From: Planctomycetia bacterium
Lineage (GTDB): Bacteria; Planctomycetota; Phycisphaerae; UBA1845; Fen-1342
Assembly: GCA_015709575.1 (NCBI GenBank)
Contig: CP054190.1
Span: forward strand, 1,982,616-2,046,615
Direction of reading: 5' to 3'
Length of the DNA stretch: 64,000 bases
Positions 25,192 to 34,187 of this stretch are shown piece by piece. The stretch's first letter is position 1, and every line of letters begins with the position of its first letter. The position numbers and the translations under genes were made by a program. The notes under the pieces were generated by a model. That model saw only the letters and a list, made by a program, of their open reading frames with translations, made no database searches and had not been told where the DNA came from.

Positions 25192-26721
25192 ATGTCGAAA
25201 CAAGCCTCGTCTCGCGGTCGGTCGCCGATTGTCAATACGACGGGTATTGCCCGGCCAGGCCAGAGCCGTTTGGCTCCGGATGATCCGCTTCGCAGCATGA
25301 GCATCGCAGGTGCATCCTGGCGGTTTCGACTGTCTGTCGGCGCGCTAATGGCGGCGATTGTCGTACTTCAATGGCCATCGACGCAGCGGGCGCATTTCGA
25401 GGGTGATGAGGTCGTTCTGACGTTCCTTGCCGAGCGGCTGCGGGTTGATCCTACGAATTACTCGCTCCGCGGCCCGATTGTTGGCGACGCGGCGACCCGG
25501 TTTATCCGGGACACGTGGTCGCCGGGGGCGAGATTTGACGCGGAGATCACTGCCCCGGTGGATCCGGCGCGAGGTGAACGGCTTCGGACGTACGCTGAGT
25601 GGCTGATCGGACTGGAGTCTGCCGAGGTCTTGATGCGGCCCCCATCGCGTGGGCCGGACGGACGCCCGGTCGATCGGCGCGTGCCGGCATATGACCCGGA
25701 GGTCTATGATCGCCCATTCTTCTTTCACCCCCCTTTCGTGCCGTACCTGCTCGCGGCTGCACGGGCGGCGGGCGGCGGCGCGGCAGCGGCGCTGGTTTCC
25801 ATTTTCGCGCAGGCGCTGTGCGTCGGGGCAACGGGGCTACTAGGGCGGAGACTGGCGGGCGAGACAGCGGGGATTCTGGCGGCGGCCCTGCTTGCGCTGG
25901 ATCCGATCACCTGGCTGTGCGGGGCGCGGCTGTGGATTGACGGGCCGTTGCAGTTGATGCTGACGGTGGGCGTGCTGCTGTCAGTGCGAGCGTTCCAGAA
26001 CGGCGGGGTTGCGGCATTCGTGGTGGCGGGCCTGGCGTGCGGGCTGGCGGCGGTGACGAAAATGCCCGCACTGCTGGCGGTGCCGGCGCTGGTTGCGGCG
26101 GCGTGGTGCTCCACGCGCCGGGCAACTCGGGCAGAGTTGATCGCGGGGGTCGCGGCGTTTCTGCTGGTGTTCGGGCCGTGGCTGGTCATCACGAAGGTGC
26201 ACTATGGCGCGTTTCTGCCCGCAGCGCATCCCAGCCAATGGTTGATCGACAACTTTCCGTATGTGCGGATGCTGACGGAGCGGCCGGCGTACTTTTACTT
26301 CGCCGCCCTGCCGCTGGTCGCGCCGGTGTACCTGTTGCTGCTGCCGGCGCTGCTGGGCATTGGGCGACGTGCCGAGCGAAGTGCGGGCGCTGCGGGTGGC
26401 GGAGCGCTGCTCATTTCCGGCGCGTGGGCGGTGGGCGTGGTCGCGGCGATGGTGGTCATGGGCATGATGAAATGGGGGTTCCAGCTTCGCTACCTCGCGC
26501 CCGCGATGCCGGCGCTATGCCTTTTCGTGGCAGCGTGGCTGGTGCATGCGCCACGGTGGACGTGGCTCATCGCGCTCGTGTTCGGACTGATCGGCTGGTG
26601 GTCGGGGTTTGCGTCGGTCGCGCCGCCGCCGATCGCGGAGGTTCGCCCGGTGCTGCTGGAGCGCTTCGTGCTGGAGCCGCGCGGGCAATCGCTGCGGGAT
26701 TTCTGGCCGGGCATGTGGTGA
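25192..26721 (+). CDS. Membrane glycosyltransferase of the GT39/ArnT-like type
   Basis: A 509-residue integral membrane protein with about ten predicted membrane segments, beginning at residues 45-62. The acidic motif in the first extramembrane loop (RAHFEGDEVVL) matches the catalytic Asp/Glu position of protein mannosyltransferase-like enzymes, which use polyprenyl-phosphate sugars. FFHPPFVPYLL and WLCGARLWIDGPLQLML also fit the family. The substrate is unknown. The ATG at 25192 is one likely start. The gene ends 16 bp before the insertion element at 26738. Confidence 0.75.
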   Translation: MSKQASSRGRSPIVNTTGIARPGQSRLAPDDPLRSMSIAGASWRFRLSVGALMAAIVVLQWPSTQRAHFEGDEVVLTFLAERLRVDPTNYSLRGPIVGDAATRFIRDTWSPGARFDAEITAPVDPARGERLRTYAEWLIGLESAEVLMRPPSRGPDGRPVDRRVPAYDPEVYDRPFFFHPPFVPYLLAAARAAGGGAAAALVSIFAQALCVGATGLLGRRLAGETAGILAAALLALDPITWLCGARLWIDGPLQLMLTVGVLLSVRAFQNGGVAAFVVAGLACGLAAVTKMPALLAVPALVAAAWCSTRRATRAELIAGVAAFLLVFGPWLVITKVHYGAFLPAAHPSQWLIDNFPYVRMLTERPAYFYFAALPLVAPVYLLLLPALLGIGRRAERSAGAAGGGALLISGAWAVGVVAAMVVMGMMKWGFQLRYLAPAMPALCLFVAAWLVHAPRWTWLIALVFGLIGWWSGFASVAPPPIAEVRPVLLERFVLEPRGQSLRDFWPGMW

Positions 26722-26734
26722 TGCGAGCGGGCTG

Positions 26735-27588
26735 CTAGGTTCTGTTTGACGGATCGAGGATTCGTAGACATCGCTGGATCATGGCGAGCGTGATCATGGC
26801 GAGGAAGTGTCGGGCGAGCTTCTCGAATCGGGTGGCGATGCGGCGGCAGTGTTTGAGCCAGCCGATGCAGCGTTCGACGACGTTTCGCCGGCGGTACTGG
26901 TCTTTGTCGAGCGGCAGCGTGGGCTGGTCGCTGCGGGTTGGGATGACGGCTTGGATGCGTCGCCGCCGCAGCCAAGCGCGGATGCGGCCGTAGCTGTAGC
27001 CTTTGTCGCCAGCGACGGCGTTGGGCCGCCGCCGGCGTCGGATTCGGATGGTGTCGAGGAGCGTCTCGAATGACTTCGACTCGTGCGCTTGCCCCGCGGT
27101 CGCCAACGCCCCGAGCGGAACGCCGCGGCCGTCGGTCACCAGATGAAGTTTCGTGCCAAAGCCGCCGCGCGATCGTCCCAGAGCGTGGTCGGCCGGCTCG
27201 ATTTCGCCCCTTTTTTACCGGCTCCGGCCGCAGCGGCGTGGGCGCGAATGTTCGAGCCGTCGACGTCGAAGACGCTCCAGTCGATGCGTCCGTCTTCGTC
27301 AAGCTGAACATGCAGGTGATGCAGCATGCGCTCGAACAGCCCGTCGCGCGTCCAGCGGCGGAAGCGATGGTAGACGCTCTGCCAGCGCCCGTAGCGTTCG
27401 GGCATGTCACGCCAGGACGCTCCGCTGTTGAGCACCCAGAAGATGCCGTTGAGCGTGGTGCGGTGATCGTTCCAACGCCCGCCGCGATGTTGCTTCGGCA
27501 GCAGCGGCGCCAGCCGCTCGAAGCCCTCGTCCGACAACTCATAACGCCGGCCACGTGGCGCGCCGCCGCTTGTCGAGCCTCTTGCCAT
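26735..27588 (-). CDS. IS5/IS427-type DDE transposase, two frames joined by a -1 frameshift
   Basis: The first frame (27588-27136) starts at an ATG with AGGAGG 6 nt upstream. It encodes the N-terminal helical region (YELSDEGFERLAPLLP, NGIFWVLNSGASWRDMPERY) and the first catalytic Asp (FDVDGSNIRAH). The second frame (ending at 26735) encodes GGFGTKLHLVTDGRG, AGDKGYS (second Asp) and RRNVVERCIGWLKHCRRIATRFEK (catalytic Glu). The frames are related by -1, and a run of six A followed by four G (27216-27207) is a natural slippage site where both frames are open. Full-length product about 280 residues. The stop TAG is completed by the target-site bases. Confidence 0.88.
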
Positions 27589-27681
27589 CGTCGACCTCCT
27601 TGTCGTCGACAACAGCATGCAACAGAAAACCACAACGCGCAACCCGTACAAATACCGAAACGCGATCCGTCAAACAGAACC
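26738..27681 (-). mobile_element. IS5-family (IS427-like) insertion sequence, 944 bp, apparently intact
   Basis: Perfect 19-bp terminal inverted repeats are seen: GGTTCTGTTTGACGGATCG at 26738-26756 and its complement at 27663-27681. The element is bordered by CTAG on both sides (26735-26738 and 27681-27684), which gives at least a TA target duplication at a CTAG site. It carries one transposase in two overlapping frames. The CTAG at the right end forms the stop codon of the neighbouring minus-strand gene, and that at the left end forms the stop codon of the transposase itself. Confidence 0.92.
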
Positions 27682-28703
27682 TAGCGACCGGCGACGAAGC
27701 GTTGCCGGAGGAACGCGCGGTATTCCTGCTCGGCCTGGGCGACGTCATCGGTGATGAACGTGCGAAAGAGCGCTTCGCCGAAGCTGTAGCGCGTGCGTGG
27801 GGACCAGATGAACGAGGCACGGGCGAACTGCTCGATGTCGCGCGAGCGAAGCTGGTCGCACATGCGGTGAAACCCCGCGGCGTACTTTCCGCCAGCCCCC
27901 TGTTCGAGGAACAGCACCAGCGCCCATACCTGGGCGTAATAGGTCGCGACGGTGCGGCTGGAATGCTCGATGACGTTGCCGGCGTGTGTGTCGAGCAGTT
28001 CCCGCAGGGGAAAGAGCTTGTCGGCGAGAACGGCTTCGGCGAGCGCGTTGTGGCGGGCAGGGTTGTAGTGCGGGTCAAAAACGGGGGCGCCGCTGCCGAT
28101 CCAGCGCTGTCCCTCAAACATGACGGCCAGCCCCTCGTTGAGCCAGGCCGGAACCTGGTCGTTGACGTAGTGATACAGGTACTGGTGGAATCCCTCGTGC
28201 GTCATCAGCGGGAACGTGGTCTGATGGCGCGTGTATTCGATCACGGAGACGCCACGCTCGGAGTAGCCGCCGTTCCGCACTTTGAGGAAGATCGACGCGC
28301 GCGGGCCGGTGAAGCGGCGCGTGAAATCCGCCCACTCCGCGCGGGTGGCGAACAGATACACCTGCATGCGCTCGGTCGGCTGCTTGCCGGGCGGCACGCG
28401 CTGCTGGTAGTGCGAGAAGGCGGTTTCCATCAGTTCCGGAAGCAGGCGGACGAGCTGCGGATCGCGGATCGTGGTGAAGATATCGTAATGCTCGCTGATG
28501 AGACGCGCCCCGCGCTGGTCGCGGAAGGTCCAGGGATGTGACTCGAAGGCAACGGGCGCGTGCGCGGTTTTTCCCGCAGCGCAGCCGCCGAGCACGAGCA
28601 GCACCGACAGCAATGCCGGGTGCAGCGGCCTTCGCCAGTCGCTCCCCCCCTGCCACATCGATTGCCGTCTGGCCGGATGGCGAATCGCGTTCGCGTGGGT
28701 CAT
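27681..28703 (-). CDS. Lipoprotein with HExxH motif, DUF1570/peptidase-MA-like
   Basis: A 340-residue predicted lipoprotein (LLSVLLVLGGCAAG near residue 35). The motif LMTHEGFHQYLYHYVNDQVP contains HEGFH, a zinc-binding HExxH; the following PAWLNEGLAVMFEG (downstream Glu) is typical of gluzincin-like proteins. These proteins are common in planctomycetes, but their substrates are unknown. The ATG at 28703 overlaps the purM stop as ATGA. The stop codon TAG (27683-27681) coincides with the CTAG target of the insertion element, so the protein end is unchanged by the insertion. Confidence 0.8.
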   Translation of the reverse strand: MTHANAIRHPARRQSMWQGGSDWRRPLHPALLSVLLVLGGCAAGKTAHAPVAFESHPWTFRDQRGARLISEHYDIFTTIRDPQLVRLLPELMETAFSHYQQRVPPGKQPTERMQVYLFATRAEWADFTRRFTGPRASIFLKVRNGGYSERGVSVIEYTRHQTTFPLMTHEGFHQYLYHYVNDQVPAWLNEGLAVMFEGQRWIGSGAPVFDPHYNPARHNALAEAVLADKLFPLRELLDTHAGNVIEHSSRTVATYYAQVWALVLFLEQGAGGKYAAGFHRMCDQLRSRDIEQFARASFIWSPRTRYSFGEALFRTFITDDVAQAEQEYRAFLRQRFVAGR

Positions 28704-29788
28704 CGAAACTCCACCCCCGGCTCACCGCGGATCACGCGCCCCAGCGTGAAGGCACACTCTCCCGCCCTCTCCAGTGTACGCACGACCGCCGCGGCAGATC
28801 GTGGCCGGACGGCGAAGACGTACCCGACGCCCATGTTGAAGACGCGGTACAACTCGTCGTCGGCGACGCCGTGGCGGGCCAGCAGACCGAAAATAGGCGG
28901 AATCGGCCAGGACCCCTGCCGCACGACGCAGCGACAGCCCGGGGGAAGAATGCGCGGGAGGTTGCCTTCCAGCCCGCCACCGGTAATGTGAGCCATGCCG
29001 CTGATGGCGGATCGGCCCCGGTATCTCCCGAGCACGGCTTTGACCGCGCGGGCGTAGATCCGCGTCGGGCGGAGCAGCGCGTCGACGAGCGGCTCGCCGA
29101 GTGATCGTGGCGCTGCGTCCAGAGTAAGCCGCGCTTCGTCGAGCAGAAGTCGCCGCACAAGCGCGTAGCCATTGGAATGCAGCCCGCTGGAGGAGACGCC
29201 GACCAGTTCGTCGCCGACGCGCACGCGCCGCGGGCTCATCATCCGCGATCGTTCAACCACGCCGACTGCGAAGCCCGCGAGGTCGAAGGTGCCGGGGCGA
29301 TAGAGATCGGGCATTTCGGCTGTTTCGCCGCCCAGCAGCGCGCACTCCGACTGCTCACAGCCTGCGACTACGCCGGCAACGAGTTGCTGAACAACGGCCG
29401 GATCGAGACGGTGAAGCGCAATATAGTCCAGGAAGAAAAGCGGCTCCGCGCCGGCGCAGAGCAGATCGTTGACGCTCATGGCGACCAGGTCGATGCCCAC
29501 GGTGTCGTAGCGCCTCGCGCGCGCCGCCACCAGCACCTTGCTGCCGACGCCGTCGGTGCAGGAGAGCAGAACGGGGTCGACGTAATTTCGCCTGAATAGC
29601 TTTTCGCCGAAGTCCAGGCGGAAGGCGCCTGCGAATCCACCGTGGTCGGCCAGCACGCGCGGACCATACGTCCGCCGCACCAGCGGACCGATGCGGTCCT
29701 CCATCTCATCCGCGGCGATTAGGCTGACGCCGGACGCGGCGTACGTCTTGGAGCGTGACGGCTTGCGTGTGCGGCGTGCTTCGCCCAT
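28700..29788 (-). CDS. purM: Phosphoribosylformylglycinamidine cyclo-ligase
   Basis: Closes the imidazole ring in purine synthesis (FGAM plus ATP to AIR). Characteristic segments are KTYAASGVSLIAADEM at the N-terminus, VLLSCTDGVGSKVLVA, TVGIDLVAMSVNDLLCAGAE, ALLGGETAEMPDLY, GLHSNGYALVRRLL, AHITGGGLEGNLPRILP and FNMGVGYVFAV. Length 362 is normal. The ATG at 29788 gives a conventional N-terminus; an upstream in-frame start at 29842 would add 18 residues. It is translationally coupled to the metallopeptidase-like gene. Confidence 0.94.
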   Translation of the reverse strand: MGEARRTRKPSRSKTYAASGVSLIAADEMEDRIGPLVRRTYGPRVLADHGGFAGAFRLDFGEKLFRRNYVDPVLLSCTDGVGSKVLVAARARRYDTVGIDLVAMSVNDLLCAGAEPLFFLDYIALHRLDPAVVQQLVAGVVAGCEQSECALLGGETAEMPDLYRPGTFDLAGFAVGVVERSRMMSPRRVRVGDELVGVSSSGLHSNGYALVRRLLLDEARLTLDAAPRSLGEPLVDALLRPTRIYARAVKAVLGRYRGRSAISGMAHITGGGLEGNLPRILPPGCRCVVRQGSWPIPPIFGLLARHGVADDELYRVFNMGVGYVFAVRPRSAAAVVRTLERAGECAFTLGRVIRGEPGVEFR

Positions 29789-29903
29789 GTCGAGGTCATA
29801 CCCGAAACGCCACGGGCGCTCCACAGCGCGCGCGAGGCGCACGCGCCCGTGCTCGGCACGCGCGGGAACACGCGTCGGCTCACCGCGGCGCTGCGGGACG
29901 GTG

Positions 29904-30791
29904 TCAGAACGTCAGGCGCAAGCCGATCACAATCGAATAGTCCGTTTCCGCCCGGTTGGAAATCCCGCGCCAGATGGGCGCCTGGGCACTCACCTCCAGC
30001 GCCCACGTGGCGGCCTCCCACATGATCCCCGGCGCGATCAGAAGCTCGTTGTCGCCGTTGGTTTCGTAGACGCCGTTGAGTTCGCAGACGGCATAGAGCG
30101 CGCCGGGCGTGTCGGCGGCGTATTCGACCGGGTAGAGCCGATACAGGTAGGCGAGGTCGTAGCGGAGGGCGTCGGCGGTGGATTCGCCGGCGCGCAGCGG
30201 CTGTGCCAGGCCGTCTGTGGTGAAGGTCCAGACGCAGTCACCATTGAAGCCGTGGCGATCGACGATCGCCGTGAATGCCAGGCCGATCAGCGGGTTGTAG
30301 GAATCGCCGGTGAACGGCCCGTCGCCGGTCCGCACCTGTCCGCCGGCCAGCGCGCTGACGCGGAGCGTGTTGAGCGGCGAGAAATCGTGGCGAAGGAAAC
30401 GGTAGCTGGCGAAGATCGTTGCGTCGCCCACGCCGGCGTCCTCCTCGCGGGGGCCGCGTTCGAAGCGACGATCGCGATAGGAGAGTGGAGTAACAGCGGC
30501 CAGCGTCAGCTCTGGCAGCAGCCCGACGTGCACCATGTTCTCGAGCGAGAACTCGCGTATTCGACCGCGCTGGGCGGGTGTGCCGTCGCGCAGCGTCATC
30601 CGGGTGTACCGAAACTGCTCCATCAACGTCACCTGGCCGGGAGATGGGCCGGTGCCGCTGGCGAAGGCGTTGGTCGGCTGCTGGGCGCTGGCGACATTCG
30701 TGGCAACGAGCGCGACGGCCAGGCCGGCCAGCGCGGACACGCGCGATCGCGCCCAGGTGGGCGCTTCATGCCAAAGGGGTTGACTTCTCAT
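29904..30791 (-). CDS. Putative outer-membrane protein (PF13557-like transporter/porin)
   Basis: A 295-residue protein with a signal peptide (LAGLAVALVATNVASAQQ) and then alternating strands typical of an outer-membrane barrel (LTLAAVTPLSYRDRRFE, DATIFASYRFLRHDFSPL, ADALRYDLAYLYRLYPVEY) ending in a terminal Phe (IVIGLRLTF), as expected for barrel insertion. The sequence resembles the meta-pathway phenol-degradation-like outer-membrane family. The start overlaps the HMA-domain gene as ATGA. The context with an HMA lipoprotein and a Cys-rich protein points to metal handling, but transport substrate is not proven. Confidence 0.7.
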   Translation of the reverse strand: MRSQPLWHEAPTWARSRVSALAGLAVALVATNVASAQQPTNAFASGTGPSPGQVTLMEQFRYTRMTLRDGTPAQRGRIREFSLENMVHVGLLPELTLAAVTPLSYRDRRFERGPREEDAGVGDATIFASYRFLRHDFSPLNTLRVSALAGGQVRTGDGPFTGDSYNPLIGLAFTAIVDRHGFNGDCVWTFTTDGLAQPLRAGESTADALRYDLAYLYRLYPVEYAADTPGALYAVCELNGVYETNGDNELLIAPGIMWEAATWALEVSAQAPIWRGISNRAETDYSIVIGLRLTF

Positions 30792-31162
30792 GGCGCCTGC
30801 TCCTCCTCGATGCGATCCAGCGTGAAACCGGCCGCGTCTATGGCGGAACGAAGGTCGCGATGCGTAGGCGCGGGGCCGGGCGACAGATTTACTGTGACGC
30901 GGCCGCTACCGAGATCCACCAACACGTGCTGAGCGCGGGCAAGGCGCTTGAGCTGTTTTTCGATGCTGTTGGCGCAGAGCGGGCAACTGAGTCCGCGCAC
31001 GTGCAGCACCACGCTGGTGCCGCGGACGGCCGGACTGTCATCCGGCTCATTGGCTCCATGTTGGGCGGAGCAGCCGAACTGAAGCAGCAGTGTGGCCATC
31101 GCAAGTCCGATGAACGCGGGCGTGCGCGAGCCGCTTGGTTTGACGAGTGAGCGAATCGACAT
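30788..31162 (-). CDS. Lipoprotein with heavy-metal-associated (HMA) domain
   Basis: A 124-residue protein with a lipobox (LLQFGCSAQ near residue 31) and one HMA domain. The metal-binding motif is read as GLSCPLCANSIEKQLKRL (CxxC near residue 60), followed by the ferredoxin-like pattern VDLGSGRVTVNLSPG and LRSAIDAAGFTL. It likely binds a soft metal such as copper or mercury in the periplasm. GGGAG lies 7 nt before the ATG at 31162. It is coupled by a 4-nt overlap to the outer-membrane protein gene. Confidence 0.85.
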   Translation of the reverse strand: MSIRSLVKPSGSRTPAFIGLAMATLLLQFGCSAQHGANEPDDSPAVRGTSVVLHVRGLSCPLCANSIEKQLKRLARAQHVLVDLGSGRVTVNLSPGPAPTHRDLRSAIDAAGFTLDRIEEEQAP

Positions 31163-31305
31163 GGTCTGACTCCCGGAGGTTACTTCGGGTGCGATTGATT
31201 CAGCCTACGAGGCGCCTTTGGCATTGTCGCGTCGGCAGTCCGCGAAGTGCGCCGCGCAGGGGGATTGACACGGGAAGCGAGCTCTCAGTGCGCCCGCGGA
31301 AGAAA

Positions 31306-31800
31306 TCAGATCAGTCGCACGCCGGTGATCCGGTGGTCGCGAGGTGGAGGGGTGCAGACCGCCAGAGTGGTGGCCGACCGCGGCGGAATTTGTCGCAGGC
31401 TCGTCCGCCAGACAGGCGCGCCGCCGCTCGCGCCGTCCGCCGCTTCGGATGTCGCCCCGCGGTTGGCTGTCTGTGACGCAAGATCGAGGTCACCGCAGTG
31501 ACACCCACCGGCTGCGGCGGGACCACCTTGTCGGTCGCCATCCGGACCAAACACCTCGGCGCACCCGCAGCGACACTCGATGCCGGTGCCAGCACAGCAG
31601 CAATTGCAACTTGTTTGGCCGAAATGAGTTGCGGTTGTCGCGGTGCCGAATGGCACCCAGGTGGCGAGCGTCGACCACACAATCGTGCGAGGCGGTAGAG
31701 CCATTGCAACCGCCAACGCGGCAGCGACCGCCCACACCGTCGGCCGCGGGCCAGCCGGCCGAGTGAGACGGGCGCGCGAGGGAGTGGTGTAGACCTGCAT
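31306..31800 (-). CDS. Cys-rich hypothetical membrane protein
   Basis: A 164-residue protein with one N-terminal hydrophobic segment (VWAVAAALAVAMALP, residues about 20-35) and a dense Cys cluster near residue 65 (CNCCCAGTGIECRCGC) plus a later CHCG. The cysteines look like metal ligands. It is the first gene of a run with the HMA lipoprotein and outer-membrane protein. The ATG at 31800 directly follows a TGCTATAAT extended -10 sequence, so the messenger may be leaderless. No known family was recognised. Confidence 0.55.
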   Translation of the reverse strand: MQVYTTPSRARLTRPAGPRPTVWAVAAALAVAMALPPRTIVWSTLATWVPFGTATTATHFGQTSCNCCCAGTGIECRCGCAEVFGPDGDRQGGPAAAGGCHCGDLDLASQTANRGATSEAADGASGGAPVWRTSLRQIPPRSATTLAVCTPPPRDHRITGVRLI

Positions 31801-31808
31801 GAGGTCCA

Positions 31809-31817
31809 ATTATAGCA
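31809..31817 (-). promoter_or_regulatory. Extended -10 promoter element for the Cys-rich/HMA/outer-membrane genes
   Basis: On the minus strand TGCTATAAT runs from 31817 to 31809. It matches the extended -10 consensus TGnTATAAT perfectly, and no good -35 is seen. The predicted transcription start falls at about 31802-31800, on or next to the ATG at 31800. Confidence 0.55.
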
Positions 31818-31889
31818 GGAAGTTGGCCGTGCGATGGTATACTTGGGACGCTTGATCAGAGGCGCGGGGAGCGATGGGAGATCGTGTCG

Positions 31890-34163
31890 ATGGGGCGCAA
31901 GCTTTGGGCGGGGTTCATCTTACTGGGCGTTGCACCAGGTTTCGTGCGCGCGCTCGGGAGCGAGATTCCGACAACGTACGACGGCCACAGGGTGGTTCGT
32001 GTTCACCCGCAGGATGAGCTTGCGCTCGCGCAGGTGCACGCGCTGACGGATGACATCTGGAGCCATCACGAGGATCACGCGCCACTGGACATCCGCGTCA
32101 ATCCGGCACAGTTCGCATTACTGGCGCAGAGCGGGATTGAGTACGAGGTGCTGATCGGGGACGTGCAAGCGCTGATCAGCGGCCACGGTCCTGCGATTGC
32201 GGGATTGGCGGATCCGTTTGATGGCTACCTGCCGCTGGCCGATGTCTTCACGTTCATGGATCAGCTTGCCGCGCAGCGTCCTGACCTGGTGCAGCCGATC
32301 CTGCTCGGGCGGACGATTGAGGGGCGCGACATCCGGGCGCTGCGCATCTGCAGCAGCCCGGCCGACCGCCCCAGCGTGCTGTATCACGGCTGCCAGCACG
32401 CGCGCGAGTGGGTTACCGTCCCGGTGATGCTGTACGCGGCTCAGCAGTTGATCAGTCGCTATGACTCCGACTTTCGCGTACGGGCGCTTGTGGATCGAGC
32501 GGCGTGGTACATCGTCCCGGTGGCGAACCCGGACGGCTACGAGTATTCGTGGACGACGCAGCGGCTGTGGCGGAAAAACCGGCGGCCGTTCGGCGGCGCT
32601 TTCGGCGTGGACCTGAACCGCAACTGGGCCTATGGCTGGGGCGGCAGCGGTTCGAGCAGCAGTCCGAACTCGGAGACCTATCGCGGACCGTCGGCCTTTT
32701 CCGAGGCCGAGACGCAGGCCCTGCGGAACCTGCTGTATGAGAATCCCAATTTTGTCGCCCACATTGATCTGCACAGCTACTCGCAACTGGTGATGTATCC
32801 GTGGGGGAACGTCGCCACCCCGACCGACGACGGTGAGGCGTATCACGGGCTGGCGCGGCGCATGACGCGCGCCATCCACGCCGTGCATCACTCCGCGTAC
32901 GGATTCGGTCAGATATACACGACGTTGTACCCGGCGTCCGGCACGGCGTGTGACTGGGTATACGCCGAGAACGGCGCGCTGGCGTTTGCGTATGAGGTGC
33001 GCGACACGGGCAGCTTCGGGTTCCTGTTGCCGGCGGACCAGATTCGCCCGACCTGCGAGGAAATCTGGCCTTCGATGCTGGAGCTGACTGAGTACGCGTC
33101 GGACGACGTCCGCCTGATCGCGGACTGGCCGCCGCGGGTCGCGCCGCAGACGCCGACGAGCGTCACGTTTCGCGTGCAGGCGGCGCGCAAACAGCCCACC
33201 GGCGATATACACGTGTTCGCTCGGACGCTGCCGTCGGAGCCATTCGTCGAAGTGGAGGCGAGCTCGGACTGGGTCGGCAACTGGAGCGCTGCCCTGCCCG
33301 CGACGGCGTGTGGTCGGACGATTGAGTTCTATCTCCAGGTCGGCACAGTGGGCGGCGGGTCGGCGTTCGTGCCCGCAGGCGCGCCATTCGTCGGGTTCAA
33401 GATTCCAGTGGTTTCAGCGACACAGGATTTTCACGACGATTTCGAGTCACAGCGGGGATGGGTGCCGCAACCGGCCGGCACGGGCGTCTGGATGCGCGTC
33501 GAGCCGTTGGGCACCAGCTATCTGGGTGCGCCGGCCGCGCCCTCTGAGGACAATCCTTTCGGTAGCGGCAGCTTTTGCCTCGTGACGGGGCAGGGGCCGC
33601 TCACGGATCCATCACTCTACGACGTGGACGTAAGCTCCCCGGCAGTGGTTGTGTCGCCGCCGGTTCCGGTCAGCGGTCCTACGGCCGAGCTTTCCTACTG
33701 GCGGTGGGTGACGACGCGCGACTCCGGCGGATTGAACGCGGGCGAGCTTGAAATGGCTGTCTCGACGGATCAGCAGTCGTGGGTCGTGCTGGAGCGCGTC
33801 GGGCACCTCGGGCAGTGGGAGCGCGCGACGTTCAACCTGGGCGACTACATCCCGCTGGCGGGCGGGGTGTTCTACCTGCGCGCGACGGCTACCGAGTGGC
33901 GCAGCGCCATCACGGAGGCGGCCCTCGATGACGTCCGCGTGGTGTCGCTCTCCTGCACGCTGGCGAATCTGCCGGGCGACGTGAACTGCGATGGCGCGGT
34001 GAACAATTTCGACATTGACCCCTTTGTCCTGCTGCTCGTGGACCCCCCCGCCTACCACGCCGCGCACCCCGGGTGCGATCCGCAGCGTGCGGATGTAAAC
34101 GGCGACGGAGTTGTGAACAACTTCGACATCGATCCTTTTGTCGCGCTGATCACCGGCGGCTGA
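31890..34163 (+). CDS. Secreted M14 zinc carboxypeptidase with C-terminal dockerin-type repeats
   Basis: A 757-residue secreted protein. After a signal peptide come a pro-region (to about residue 100) and the M14 catalytic domain (about 105-400). Zinc ligands are seen in HGCQHAREW and HIDLHSYSQ, substrate binding in FGVDLNRNW, and the catalytic Glu in AFAYEVRDTG. A beta-rich region follows, and the last 60 residues hold two dockerin-like calcium loops (DVNCDGAVNNFDIDPFV and DVNGDGVVNNFDIDPFV). The ATG at 31890 lies 9 nt after GGGAG; a GTG at 31884 is the alternative. In planctomycetes such dockerins are common on secreted enzymes, and cohesin partners are usually unknown. Confidence 0.92.
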   Translation: MGRKLWAGFILLGVAPGFVRALGSEIPTTYDGHRVVRVHPQDELALAQVHALTDDIWSHHEDHAPLDIRVNPAQFALLAQSGIEYEVLIGDVQALISGHGPAIAGLADPFDGYLPLADVFTFMDQLAAQRPDLVQPILLGRTIEGRDIRALRICSSPADRPSVLYHGCQHAREWVTVPVMLYAAQQLISRYDSDFRVRALVDRAAWYIVPVANPDGYEYSWTTQRLWRKNRRPFGGAFGVDLNRNWAYGWGGSGSSSSPNSETYRGPSAFSEAETQALRNLLYENPNFVAHIDLHSYSQLVMYPWGNVATPTDDGEAYHGLARRMTRAIHAVHHSAYGFGQIYTTLYPASGTACDWVYAENGALAFAYEVRDTGSFGFLLPADQIRPTCEEIWPSMLELTEYASDDVRLIADWPPRVAPQTPTSVTFRVQAARKQPTGDIHVFARTLPSEPFVEVEASSDWVGNWSAALPATACGRTIEFYLQVGTVGGGSAFVPAGAPFVGFKIPVVSATQDFHDDFESQRGWVPQPAGTGVWMRVEPLGTSYLGAPAAPSEDNPFGSGSFCLVTGQGPLTDPSLYDVDVSSPAVVVSPPVPVSGPTAELSYWRWVTTRDSGGLNAGELEMAVSTDQQSWVVLERVGHLGQWERATFNLGDYIPLAGGVFYLRATATEWRSAITEAALDDVRVVSLSCTLANLPGDVNCDGAVNNFDIDPFVLLLVDPPAYHAAHPGCDPQRADVNGDGVVNNFDIDPFVALITGG

Positions 34164-34187
34164 TTGCGGAGCGGATAAGATTCCCGC

